This document shows, one piece after another, positions 1-9,716 of a DNA stretch of 17,697 bases. Within the stretch, counting starts at the first letter, position 1, and each line of letters opens with the position of its first letter. Source of the DNA: Acanthaster planci. Its lineage: Eukaryota > Echinodermata > Asteroidea > Valvatida > Acanthasteridae. The position numbers and the translations under genes were made by a program. The notes beneath the pieces were generated by a model. It was given only the letters and a program-made list of their open reading frames with translations. It ran no database searches and had not been told where the DNA came from. Where the stretch lies: contig NW_019091385.1 in the NCBI RefSeq assembly GCF_001949145.1, positions 608,717 through 626,413 of the forward strand, written 5' to 3'.

Positions 1-3000
1 GAACCTGGCTCAGTGCACTGCTGACCTCTTTTCAATAGGGGCCAGATTAGCATGCAGCAGTGCTGTGTGGCTCATCGCTGCGGTGGTGGAGAGCTTTTGT
101 CCCTGGTGGTAATCCGCTTGCTCTAAATGCCCCAAACCCTGGTATACGGTTTCAAAATAACGCTGGATTATCATCACTTTTGAGAGCGAAAAATGTCGGT
201 AATGCCCAGCAGCCTGGTCTTTTGCTCGGAGTACGGTCTTTTGTTACAGGGCCCTGTTTCCTTTGTCCGAGGTCGGAGACCCCGGCCACACATATGAACC
301 GTACGGCTCCGATTTCAGAGTCCCCGGCTGGTAGTGGTTAAACCGTAACCTTCCCTAACTACACAGAATTTAACACTAGTAAAGTGTGTGATTTTGTGGC
401 ACTGGGTACTGTACCCCTAAACTGCTTGTGCTTTAACATGGGTTCAGGCATACCCAAAATAAACTAGAGTCCAATAGTTTTTGTGCACAGTTTGCCATGT
501 GGTGTTGGAATTTGTGTGAATGGGTATGGATCTTAGTAAATCACTCTGGGGAGTTAGGGTTAAACTACTTTTGTATAATCTTTAAAAATATCTGCATTAA
601 CAATCTTTACTGTTGTTCATGTTGATTAAGTAATCTTTAGAGTGAAGTCTTATATAACCTTGGCAGCTAATGATATTGAAACAATGTTTGAGATCTGGCA
701 TTGGCTAAACATTAAATTTGGGTCGTCAACAAATATTTTGCTTTGTGTTTAAAAATGTCACATATGATAACTTCTCACCTTTAATTTTGAGCAGATACCG
801 GCAGCAGGGCAAAGTGCGCATGCATAAAACTTTCTCTTTCTCGAAAAGATGATGGGAAATCTTTGAAAGGAACAAAGCAAAGAAGTGTCTCACATATGTG
901 ATATCAACCATTCGTTCTGAAATACATGGGAAAATTGTTAACCGGGAGCTAGATTCTGAGAATAAAAAGGTAGAACACATAAACTGTACAGTTGTTGCAA
1001 TGTTCTTTTGGGACAAAAAACCTAGATTTCATTTTCAGCACACAGCAAAAAACTTTTTGGGCATTTTTAACAAACTCAGAATGGTTTTAAACACCCTCAG
1101 CATTTCAAACCTTGAAATCAGTTGGCAACAAACACGGAGTTAAAACACGGCTAGGGTGCACCCACGTACATGTAGTGTCTATAGGCCAGAAATATGTCCT
1201 GCGAGTTATTGACTCAAAAAATTCTATATTATAGGGTACTCAGATCCATGGAACTGGGGAATTGAAGAAATATGACGTCGAACCTCTGGCCTGTTCTAAA
1301 GACTTCCAGTTCTGAGCAATTTGGATGCAATCAGGTCCGAAAGTGGCACTGTTTGAGCCATTTTGCAGAGGTATGCATTTTCAAAATGGTTACTTCTCCG
1401 GGCAATGATGTTTCCTTCATTTTAGGGGGGGTCAGCTTTGGGTGTTCTTGGTCCTTACTAGAAATTAATAACAGATACACAACAATCCAAAACAAGCCAA
1501 TTGATCTTAACCCATCCTGATCTTTACTGAGAGCTGGGTATGTTCCCAGGAGGATTCTGAAGTAACGTCCAGTGAATAGTAAAAGACAAACACTTTGATG
1601 TAACAAAAATAGAACGTAGGGCCCTGCTCTTCAGATCTGAGTTACTAGTATTCTCCAATACAAGTATCAGCCAGGCTATAATTTCACTTTCATCTCAATA
1701 AAATAAGAATAATAAATATTAATACATCCCTGACGACGAACGTCAATGTGAGCACTCATTGTAACTTAAGTATTAATACACAGCAAATGTTCGAAATCAA
1801 CGATTGATCAGGATAAACTCAAAAACCCACAGTCCGAAACTTCTAACGGTCGCTGCCGACCTCTGCTAAAATGACTTCTCCCCTCATGTTTTATGCCTTG
1901 ACGATTCAATTCCTAAACGGTTGCCTACTCCTTTTTCGCATTAAACAAACTTGATTTTGGTTAATGTGTTCAGCCCCACTTGAATATTGGCATGTACTTT
2001 TTATGTTCTTAACCATGCAAATAGAAACAAAACGTCAGTATTTTTATGATGTGGCTAAAAAATTTCTAATCTGATGTCAATAAATTACACTGGAATGGAC
2101 TTCTGTGCACAAAGTCATGCTTTTACCGTTGAAAAGGGGGACGTACCAAAATATGTTAAAACTTTGCATTCTATTTATGTTCAGCTCAGTAACTCATTCC
2201 TATCCTAAGAATGCTTACGTAGTAGAACAGAGTACCTAGCAGAATTTACTCCTATCAATCTTGAGTGGCCTGGCACAGCTGAAATATTTCCCCCCAAAAA
2301 GGCATGAGTTGCCGTCATACTGCTTCCTGCTGTATTTCTCGGATGCTTTTAGCCCACACTTTGAGGGGGCCACCCCCCCCAGGTAAAGTACCGTAGGGTC
2401 TCTTTGAGCATAAGTCTGAAAATTGTCCAAATCCGGAAATTGTGGTGTAATTGAAAAAACATGACTTATATGCCATTGACGCGGGTGCCATGCTTTGCGC
2501 GGCATCCCACAAGTGTACATTCCACTTTACTACCGGTACTGTACATGTTTAATATACCGGTATGTGGAGTCCACATTACAGTGTACATGTACATATGATG
2601 TTGCAGCAGGCAAGTAACCATATGCAGCAAACTTCAAAACTATGGCCTGTGTTTGCATGCATCTGGGAACAAACTTCAGCTATTTGTGATCTTCAGAAGC
2701 GAGCAATGTTATGGCCCATTATAAACAAGCTTCTCCATACCCTGTACATACCAAACACATAGGCCTAAATCATGCATTTGCACATGTTGGTGCAATCATG
2801 AGAGTGACGACAAACATCACAAAGGCCTTGCAAGTACTTGACAAAACTGTCTGAAATAGAGTTACATTATACACCCTGATTCTCTGCAACTCCATCTCGC
2901 AAATTTCAGGAAATTATGGGTTTTCTAATGAGACTTAGTAAAATACTGGTATTTTAGATCCGGCTTGGTAAAATATTGAATAAAAAATCATGAAAGAGAA

Positions 3001-3871
3001 TACAAGGCCAGGGGAGAAAAATTAAAACTCACATCGCAAAGCAGCATGAAGAAACTTTAGCATCATTGTTTGCATTTTGGCATGGTGGCAAGTCGATCAT
3101 ATTGACTGATGGAAAACTGACTTTTTTTTCCAACATGTGTTCAAAAACAAACTTGTGTCATCACCCCTGTGAAACTGAAGGCACCTCAGAAACATTGCTT
3201 TTGCTGGGAATGTAACCATCAACGCAAAGACGTGAAGCAAAATCATTTCAGCATGGAAATCGTTTACTCTCGCTCGGCAATGGGAATGTGTGAAGAAACC
3301 GTTGACAAATCCAAACTTGCCCCACATAGCGCATACACACATAGTGGACAACTGGTGCCCATCTGTATACCTGCAATGTAGTCGCTGTAGGGATGGGGAC
3401 CAGCTCACTGGTTAGTAGTACAGGCACAGTTCAAGTGAGATGATGAGATCACATTATGTTGTACGTCATCGTAGAGCTGTACATACACTGTAGCTCCACA
3501 GATTACATTCACGTACAATGTTTATTATGATATTCAACTCTTATGGTACACTTTCAACGTCATTGGCTTAACATTGACTAAAACTGGGGTTTTTAAATTG
3601 CAGCCTTTATTTTAGGCCTTTGTCAATATTTCATTGTTACAAAATAAAGACAAAATTCGAAACCTTACATTGGTTAAACATTAAATTGAGGTTGTTAGGC
3701 CTAATATTGCAGTGCAGAATCAATAAATGTTCAACAGTTCAAGAGGGAGTCCTTCCCCTTTGCAAGGAAAGATCGCACCAACTAACTCTATTGGTACTGA
3801 ATTTCCAGATACAGTATGCGTACCTAGTTCTGTATATCCAAATTTGTTTTTCTACATCATACTTCCTCATT
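1..3871. other. Spacer without a recognisable gene
   Basis: No convincing coding exon, RNA gene or transposon protein was recognised. The first 340 bases are more GC-rich than the rest. A pyrimidine-rich stretch ending in AG near 38 looks like a splice acceptor, but the frames after it close quickly and match nothing I know. The open frames here are all under about 105 codons, occur on both strands and show no domain. The stretch carries scattered palindromes (TACCGGTA and TACATGTA types around 2,530-2,600) and an 18-bp palindrome at 2,939-2,956 (TAAAATAC, TG, GTATTTTA). An unrecognised exon or untranslated region cannot be excluded. Confidence 0.5.
2939..2956. repeat. Short perfect palindrome
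   Basis: Two 8-base arms, TAAAATAC and GTATTTTA, are separated by TG. This is read directly from the sequence. No function is implied, and an AT-rich palindrome of this size can arise by chance. Confidence 0.6.
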
Positions 3872-4175
3872 CTGTAACCTACATCTAGTACGGATTCTTT
3901 CACAGCTGACAAAATCAATGTACCGGTAACACAGGTTTTCAGGTTTCTAAGGGCGGCGTCTTCCATTTGTTTCACAAAACACAACCTGGTCTTACTCTTT
4001 CCAAACACGAAGTGTCATGTCCTTGGCAACACTGCCCAAAACAAAGAAACAAACGTACTGTGGCTGTGCCGCGGGCTACGGGTGTCTGGGGCCATCCAGC
4101 AGGGGCTCCACTGCACAGCTCCATTGTGGTTCCCTGCTGGTGCCCTTTGCCAGCCGGCCGATGCCGACCTTTCAC
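3872..4175 (-). repeat. Left (3') LTR of the gypsy-type element
   Basis: It aligns by eye with 9,440-9,716. Shared blocks include GTAACACAG, CACAACCT, the 20-base CCCAAAACAAAGAAACAAAC-type block, CTACGGGT and CTCCACTG, in the same order and spacing. Both copies begin TGTAA. The inner end is uncertain: similarity fades at about 4,168-4,180, where on the minus strand a purine-rich AAGGAG lies just outside, a possible polypurine tract. Divergence is roughly one base in five by eye, so the insertion is old if the two LTRs belong to one element. Confidence 0.82.
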
Positions 4176-5189
4176 TGCACTCCTTAAGGACTCTCATTCG
4201 TCCCCGAACAATGCAGGGAGCATCAGCACCTATTGGCTGGGAGAACTCTGGGGTCCCGTGATGTTGACAATCTTTTACACAGGGAGAAGGACGGATCAAT
4301 GAAGTACTGCCCATATACTGTTGCCCCTGGTATGTCGTCAGAAGCCGCCCAGGTACTTTGTAGGTGTGGGTAGCTCGCATTCGCCACAGCATCAAATTCG
4401 TCAGCATCAAACCCAGTGTGTATGGTCTCCAGTCTCTACTCGTCCCTCAGGTCCTCGCAAAGTGGTGCTTCCATGTGGTGCTGGAATCTCTCATCAAACT
4501 GGGCACTCGTACCAAGGCGACAGTGCCCAACTGGACTTGGGAGCAATCTGGCGGGCTACATGTTGTGAGCCAACAGGCAGGAAGAGGGACCTCTCATCCC
4601 ATGGCAAGGCCAGAGTCACATGAGGCACGGGGGCTCTGTTTGGGTCCCCCCATATGCCTGTGCTGGACTGGATGGGATCTCAGGCCTCTCGAAGTGGCTG
4701 ACCTGAGCTCTGTTACGCTGGCTGCCACTCCAGTGACGTGGTTGGGTTGTAGCCGGTTTAGGTAACAACAATGGCTGCAGGATGGGAGTCCTGCCTAGAC
4801 AACTGCAGTGGGGAGCGTGACGCCTCCTCTACCTCAGGGTTTGCGGCCCCCCCAAGCCAATTCTGGCTGAGCTTGGTCGTCATCCAGCTCGTCCCAGTCG
4901 ACATGGATGTCCAGGATGTTCTCCTCCACACTGTCCACCACAAACTCCCCTTGACAGTACCAGTGGTGGCACTCCCTAATGTCCTGCCAGTAGAACTGAA
5001 GGCCACAACCTTTGCTGCAGGCAAGTGCCTGCACAGGTTCCTTCTCTGGTTGAAGGTCTCCTACAGTGGGGTCACTCTATCGGAGCCATCCTGCAAACAG
5101 AGGAAGGGATAGAGAAGTTACTGTAGTAAGTTGGAGGCAATACTGACTGGGCCGAGCAACCTGCCAACCCCTCTGGCCAACCTTTGTGG
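4176..5189 (-). pseudogene. Unassigned 3' region between integrase core and left LTR
   Basis: This is about 1 kb inside the element where an integrase C-terminal domain would be expected, but I see no clear GPY/F-type or chromodomain motif. A minus-strand frame at 4,834-5,034 gives a 66-residue stretch that starts with a Cys/His-containing part (CSKGCGLQ, then ECHHWYC). It continues into an acidic part (DWDELDDDQ). Another minus frame is open over 4,015-4,410, partly inside the LTR. A plus frame is open over 4,364-4,765. Candidates are a decayed integrase C-terminus, a deleted junction or a small extra ORF. The sequence does not decide between them. Confidence 0.4.
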
Positions 5190-5990
5190 TTAACGGTAGG
5201 CCATCATCACATAGGGGAGGTGCTCGTCCCAATCATCTTGGTTCTCCTCAACAAACAGCCTCAGCATCATCTTAACTGTGCTGTTGAACTGTTCCACCAT
5301 CCCATCTGACTGTGGTTGGAAAGGTGTAGTGCGGGTCTTGTGGATGCCAAGCAGTTTCAAACAGCTTGGAATTGGTTTGCCTTGAACTCCTTCCCCTGAT
5401 CCGTGTGGATTTTGATGGGTGTACCGAAGCATGTGATGACCTACTCGACAAATACTCTGGCAACCGTCTCTGAAGTCTGGTGAGGGATCGGAAAGGCCTT
5501 TACACACTTCATGAAGTAGTCAGCCACAACCATAATGCTTGCATTCCCTACCTTTGTTCACGGAAACATACCCATGAGGTCTATTGCCAAGCACTACATC
5601 GGGGCCCCATCAGATATTGTTGAAGGTGAGATTTCCAAGGCCGTGGCTTTTTTGACCCACACTTGTGGCACTTTGTGCACCATTCCTCTGCCTGGTGTCT
5701 CATCCCTCTCCTGTACAAAGGGGCCTGCCTAAGCCTGGGAATCATCCGGGACACCCCCAAGTGACCCAAAGTCTTGCCGTCATGGACCAAGTCCTTGACT
5801 CTGACTTGTGGAGCCACAAACTTCCAGGCTGGTGGCTGGTCGTTGGGCTGTTACCATCTGACCTTCAAGACCCCTTGAAACAGTCTCAGAATCTCCCACT
5901 TAGCTCACCAGAACTTAGCATCCTCGTCCAGCATGGACACATCACACCAAGTGGGTCTGGGGCTCCCATGCTTGAGTCATTGCACAGTTC
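5190..5990 (-). pseudogene. Integrase remnant (HHCC finger and D,D(35)E core)
   Basis: The integrase would insert the element cDNA into the host genome. From the 5' side it shows a pre-finger linker, a zinc finger (HDGKTLGHLGV, then CTKCHKC, about 5,655-5,790) and the catalytic core. The first Asp lies in AIDLMG (codon 5,579-5,581). The second lies in HTDQG (codon 5,399-5,401), exactly 60 codons later in the same frame. The Glu lies in MVEQFN (codon 5,292-5,294). Second Asp to Glu is 107 bases, one short of the 108 expected for D(35)E, which pinpoints a one-base deletion. The core continues to LPYVMMAYR near 5,190. At least three stops interrupt the core before the frameshift. All three catalytic residues are still recognisable, but no intact protein is encoded. 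Confidence 0.93.
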
Positions 5991-6170
5991 TTCCCAGCTT
6001 GGGGTGGTCCTGCTGTTCCTCTTTTACCTCTTTTAGTCCCAGGTCTCTAGGAGTTCGTCGGGCCCGGCGGTCTTTATGTGAGCTACCACCTGCGACCGTA
6101 CACAGCAATGGCTCTTCCCTGCTACTGCAAGACTGGCCCCTTGGCAAGACCCCCGGGTCCTGCCGGTTAG
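5991..6170 (-). pseudogene. Connection between RNase H and integrase
   Basis: This is the minus-strand continuation after the RNase H end, in the frame that stays open from 6,309 to 5,977. It corresponds to the poorly conserved spacer that separates RNase H from the integrase finger in gypsy-type polyproteins. No catalytic motif is visible. The assignment rests on position and on the open frame shared with the end of RNase H. Confidence 0.6.
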
Positions 6171-6740
6171 CAGAAACTCCTCCAATGTAGCAATCTTGGT
6201 CCAGTTCCTTTGATTGCCCGCAGGGGCCGCACAGGATCCTGCAAATGGCATCGGCATTTGTGTGCTTCCTGCCTGCTTGATGCTCGACATTGATCTTGTA
6301 ACATCCCAATCTTTGAATCCACCGGCAGTTTGTCCCTCAGGCTCGCGAAAGTTGAATAGCCACTGCAGGGACCCATGATCCGTCCTGAGTTGGAACTTTT
6401 TCCTGAGGAGATGGTGGTTTGGAGGTACTGGACAAAGTGAACTACAGCCAGCAACTCCTTCTGAGTTTGGCCTTTGACAAGGTACAGCTGCTGTAGGCAA
6501 TCCCCCTTTCCCCATCGTCCCCCTCCTGTGACAACACTGCTTCGATGGTGTAGTGGCTAGTGTCTGTGTCCAGAATGTTGCGGTGTTCCGAGTCAGGGTA
6601 ATGCAACACCGCAGCCGTAGATGGTGCATCTTCGAGATGCTCAAATGTCGACTGACAGTCAACTGACCAGGTGAAAGCCTTCTGACTCTTATTGGTGAGG
6701 GCATGAAGAGGACGAGTGATTGCTGCGAAGTGTACTATAA
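6171..6740 (-). pseudogene. RNase H domain remnant
   Basis: RNase H would remove the RNA strand of the RNA-DNA hybrid during cDNA synthesis. The diagnostic blocks appear in order on the minus strand. The first is LDTDTSHYTIEAVLSQ (about 6,527-6,575), matching the gypsy LDTDAS-x-x-x-GAVLSQ block, with Gly replaced by Glu. RTDHGSLQWLFNF (about 6,345-6,390) and EHQAGRKHTNADAI (about 6,240-6,290) follow. The blocks lie in different reading frames, so there are at least two frameshifts. It follows the RT connection region (VRSFLDLASYY near 6,750) with normal spacing. Confidence 0.93.
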
Positions 6741-7480
6741 AGCGCTAGTAGTAAGATGCAAGATCCAGGAAACTCCGGACCTGCGTCAGGTTCGCTGGGC
6801 GCGGCCAGTTTCTGATAACAGCAACTTTCTCTGGGTCTGTTCTTACCCCCTGGCTGACACCATGTGATCCAGAAAGGACATTTCTGCCCTGAAAAGGTCT
6901 TACTTCTTTGGCTTGAGTCTCAACCCAGTGTCTTTGAACCACTCCAGCACGGTGGCCAGTCTCTGGTAGTGTCCTCAGAGTCTGCTCCCCACACTATGAT
7001 GTCATCCAAGTAGACAACCTCAATCTGCTGCAAGGTCATGGCACATTGCAGAGTCCAAAGGGTATCACAGTGAACTGGTAGAGCCTTTTCTGCATTCTGA
7101 AAGCTGTCTTCTCCCGGTCCTCCTTGTCCATGCTGACCTGCCAATAACTGCTGGCCAAGTCAAGCGTGCCAAACCACCTCACCTCGCTCAAAGCATCCTA
7201 GGGAATGGGATAGGCATCCTTCAGTGTCACCTTTTTGACCTTCTGGTAATCCACGCAAAGTGAATAAAGCCGTGCTTCCTGATAAGCACCACTGGCGAGG
7301 ACCACGGGCTACAACAGGTCTCTACTACACCCTGCTGCAACAGTTTGTCTACCTGTTCCTCTGCCTCCTCTTATTTAACCACTCTTTGGAGGTGTCGTAT
7401 AGGAGCTATGGCTCCCGTACTGATTTTATGCTGGATCAAATTTGTTTGACCAAGCTTGCCGTCTGGACCAGTGAATGCCT
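6741..7480 (-). pseudogene. Reverse transcriptase remnant with YLDD
   Basis: This would be the RNA-dependent DNA polymerase of the element. Recognisable blocks are the approach segment (VDKLLQQGVVE, then SPWSSPVVLIRK, about 7,280-7,370), the first catalytic Asp in LDLASSYWQV (about 7,138-7,166), QFTVIPFGLCN (about 7,050-7,085) and the VVYLDDIIV catalytic box (YLDD codons at 7,001-7,012). Between the FGLCN block and the YLDD block about 13 codons expected in this family are missing and the frame changes, so a short deletion hit the palm. Further stops lie at about 7,200 and in the approach. The catalytic Asp residues remain, but the domain cannot be translated as one piece. Confidence 0.95.
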
Positions 7481-7835
7481 GTGAAAACTTAGAGAGAAGC
7501 TCTGCCAGCCTGGAGTGTTCGAGCTCCTTGATCTAAGAGGTCCTGCAAATGAGATTGCACTTCCTCTCGGACTCCTTTTCTCTGCCAGGTATTGGCCAAA
7601 GGGCAATGCTGGGTAGCTCTGGGCTGTCCCCTCTCAAGCTTGACCACGTCAAAGTCATCTGTTGGTGAGAACAATGCTGACTTTCTTATAGGCCGTCACT
7701 GGGTCAGCCATTTGATTGAAGACCCTCACCAGCATAGTTCCACTTTTAGTGTCAACCAAATTAACTGGTAGTAACCGCAGCTTGACAACTGTCTGTTGCA
7801 TCCAAGCTGGGATAAACCACCCCCACGGCCTCCGG
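7481..7835 (-). pseudogene. Post-protease linker of pol; protease itself missing
   Basis: The minus-strand peptides WMQQTVVKLRLLPVNL and SHLQDLLDQ, together with GQTNLIQHKISTGA just downstream, match the linker between protease and RT in gypsy-type pol. In that family this linker carries a conserved H-x-I-x-T-G segment. It is spread over several frames. Upstream it runs directly into capsid-like gag sequence. A protease active site (D-[ST]-G block) and the gag zinc knuckle are absent, which implies an internal deletion of at least several hundred bases. Confidence 0.72.
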
Positions 7836-8883
7836 TTGTACCCATCAACAGTTGAGCCAGATGTAGGGGAACCTGTGCTGCCACCTCCTCAAGAATAGAG
7901 GAAAAGTCCTTCTGTTCCCTCAGGGTCATATCCGACAGAGCTTCTTGGACAGTATCCCTTAGATGAAATGCCAGGAACATCGCTTTCTCCATCTCACTCC
8001 AATGGTTGATCGCCCCGACACTCTAGCAATGGATTAGGTAGTCAGACCATGAAGTGCTCCCCTCAAACTTAGCTGAAAGCATTATTGGTCTCAGACCCTT
8101 TGTCTCTGAAAGGCTAGCTTTTGAGGTAACCTGTTGCACGATTACCAGTTCCACCCCCCCACCAGCACAGGTGCGGGCCAGCAGGGGTGGTACAGCTCCA
8201 AGGACTTCACTACCTGGTAGTTGTGCACCCTTGACAAGCTGACGAGACAGCGTCGACGGTCCTGCACCGTTGACTTGTGTGAGGAGCCGTTGGGCCCCGT
8301 TGTCTTGTGTGCGGAGCAGTGCTGGTGGCTCAACTCCATTGACTTGTGTGAGGAGCCTTTGGGCCCCATTGACTTGTGTGTGGAGAAACTCTGGCGGCTC
8401 CGTGCCATTGACCTGTGTGAGGAACCGTTGGGCCCCCTTGGCTTGTGTGAGGAGCTGTTGAGCCCCATTGACTTGTGCACAGAGTAGGGCTGGTGTCTCT
8501 CCTTGTTTTATCCGGGAAAACTGGCAGGCCCCCGTGGGTGTCTGAAAGTATAGCCCCGCCCAGGCTGCCTTGACAGGCACATCTTGGCAATGTTCTGGGT
8601 GGAATGGAGCTACAGTTGCAGTGCTGCCTGCAACATAGGGTATTCCTCAGGGGGGTCTCAACTGCACTTCATATGTGTTAAGTGTTTCCAGTTGAAGCCC
8701 CACCCCTGCTTCCTTGACAAGTGTAGCTCCACTGTGTTCCGGATGGAATGTTTTGTCCACTGAGGGATTGTCAGCAGCATAGGGCAGTTCCCCAAAGCAA
8801 TTAGTACTACATGGAGGTGTACTGTGACAAAAATCGTGGGGTGTCCCTACGCCAAGTGCCGTCCCCACTACATCGACAGGCAC
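7836..8883 (-). pseudogene. gag remnant: repeat-rich N-terminus and capsid-like segment
   Basis: Gag would form the particle core. One minus-strand frame runs from 8,883 to about 7,830, broken by stops at 8,647-8,649 and 8,023-8,025. The 5' part consists of degenerate repeats of about 50 residues followed by decapeptide repeats (see separate entries). After these comes FEGSTSWSDYLIHC, then the stop, then HWSEMEKAMFLAFHLRDTVQ. This resembles the gypsy capsid motif F-x-G-x-x-x-W-x-x-Y ... W-x-x-x-x-K-A-x-x-L-x-x-x-L-R-G. The capsid is cut short: it joins post-protease sequence without zinc knuckle or protease. The frame is also lost upstream of 8,887 (stops at 8,887-8,889 and 8,893-8,895), so the true gag start is unknown. 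Confidence 0.78.
8219..8489 (-). repeat. 30/39-bp alternating tandem repeat in gag
   Basis: The core TTGACTTGTGT recurs on the plus strand at 8,270, 8,300, 8,339, 8,369, 8,408, 8,438 and 8,468. Spacings are 30, 39, 30, 39, 30 and 30 bases, so a 69-bp higher-order unit is repeated. All spacings are multiples of three. On the minus strand the array is read in the gag frame as GAQRLLTQVN decapeptides alternating with a 13-residue version containing EPP. The frame stays open through the whole array. Confidence 0.92.
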
Positions 8884-9140
8884 AACTCAACATTAGGACA
8901 GACTGTCCGTTGTGCCACCGCCCAACGCAAGGGGTAGTTCCCCAACAGAATTACTACTAGCACCCAGTGCGCTAAGGCAGACTTTTTGGGGGTGTTCTTG
9001 CCTCAAGTCTCACCCCCACAGCATCAATAGGCACAACTCCACAGCACTTTGAATGAGGAAAACTGTCTGTCGCACTGCCGATCACAGTGCAGGGCAGTTT
9101 TTGAGGGGTACTGGAACAAGAAGTGTTGACAGGGATGAAA
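8560..9140 (-). repeat. Degenerate ~150-bp tandem repeat in leader/gag N-terminus
   Basis: A GACAGGCACA-like core recurs at about 8,572, 8,716, 8,875, 9,025 and 9,128 (the last copy shortened). It is preceded by a C-rich GCCCCACCCC-like block and followed by GGGCAGTTCCCCAA-like blocks. On the minus strand the best-preserved copies read as units of about 50 residues containing FHPEH, then PV-x-x-A-x-x-G-L-x-x-x-T-P. The copies are diverged and in different frames upstream of 8,883. Confidence 0.72.
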
Positions 9141-9420
9141 GCATGGAATGCAAGTTAGCTTTTTGTGCTGCTCAACTCCTACCGTCCTACCCCTATAAAA
9201 GCCCCCCTAAGTGTTAACGGTTCCAAGCTGTCTTTGAAAAATGATTCAAGCTCTTCAATTGTCAAAATGGGTTTACTAGCAATCGCCCTAGGCTGCCCTA
9301 CAGACTGCGAGGCCCTGATACAACCCGCATCTCCACCATGGGGCTTGTCAGATACTGACCCAACGTAGTTTGGAGTATTCACGACTGAACGAAAACTCAC
9401 CTCTTTCTTCCTTATCAGGC

Positions 9421-9438
9421 ATTCCACCACTGACACCA
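9421..9438 (-). other. Primer-binding site of the LTR element
   Basis: One base inside the right LTR, the minus strand reads TGGTGTCAGTGGTGGAAT. TGG pairs with the CCA end of a tRNA, and TGGTGTCAG followed by a G/A-rich segment resembles the sites of elements primed by a leucine tRNA. The tRNA identity is from memory of the family and is not certain. Position and TGG start fix the element as minus-strand. Confidence 0.75.
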
Positions 9439-9439
9439 A

Positions 9440-9716
9440 TGTAATGTAGTCTGATTGGATTCTCTCACACCTGACACAATCAAGGTAACACAGGGTTTTC
9501 TGGGGAATCTTCTGCTGTTTATTTTACAAACACACAACCTCGTCTTACTTTTTTCCAAACACAAACTGTCTTGTCCTTGGCAATGCCGCCCAAAACAAAG
9601 AAACAAATCTACTGCGCTGGCGCTACGGGTCTCTGGGGCCAACCAGCAGGGCCTCCACTGTACTGCTCTGTCTTGGTTCCGTGCTGGTGCCCTCTACTGG
9701 CTGGCCGGTGCTGACA
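9440..9716 (-). repeat. Right (5') LTR of the gypsy-type element
   Basis: This is the direct-repeat partner of 3,872-4,175, beginning TGTAATG (plus strand) next to the primer-binding site. TTTATT at about 9,517 gives AATAAA on the minus strand, a possible polyadenylation signal. Similarity to the left copy stops after GCTGACA at about 9,716. That may be the true outer end or a truncation. No 5-bp target duplication with the left flank was found. Confidence 0.82.

Larger units (their letters stand above)
3872..9716 (-). mobile_element. Degenerate Ty3/gypsy-type LTR retrotransposon
   Basis: Two diverged direct repeats (about 3,872-4,175 and 9,440-9,716) bracket minus-strand remains in the order gag, post-protease linker, reverse transcriptase, RNase H, integrase. 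RT-RNase H before integrase is the Ty3/gypsy (Metaviridae) order, not Ty1/copia. The primer-binding site lies just inside the right LTR, confirming minus-strand orientation. The element is dead: gag has at least two in-frame stops, the gag-protease junction is deleted, RT has a deletion plus frameshift, and integrase has several stops and a frameshift. Base composition is more GC-rich than the flanks. No envelope-like gene was seen. No clear target-site duplication is visible, and the outer end of the right LTR is uncertain. A chromodomain was not found, so the subclade is left open. Confidence 0.93.

Noticed and set aside
38-341. Possible splice acceptor and exon at the left end
   Set aside because: Two of the frames after the AG close within about 30 codons. 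The longest one has no ATG start and resembles nothing known.
898-1143. 81-codon plus-strand frame
   Set aside because: Alternative short frames exist on the opposite strand, there is no domain, and composition matches the spacer.
3290-3325. GFVNGF peptide and TTGGATTTGTCAA on the minus strand, also seen at about 14,837 and 16,335
   Set aside because: Two of the three sites are the composite repeat. The third match is only about 23 bases with an indel and flanks that do not match, so chance is a fair explanation.
4364-4765. 133-codon plus-strand frame inside the LTR element
   Set aside because: It is antisense to the retroelement with no recognisable domain, and most likely an open shadow frame in GC-richer DNA. 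It is kept only as part of the unexplained 3' region.
8221-8487. Plus-strand frames over the repeat array (DLCEEPLG repeats)
   Set aside because: A repeat with a period divisible by three opens several frames. The gag frame on the minus strand is the one continuous with capsid sequence.
8219-8489. CRISPR array
   Set aside because: Repeats are contiguous minisatellite units with no unique spacers, in a eukaryotic retroelement.
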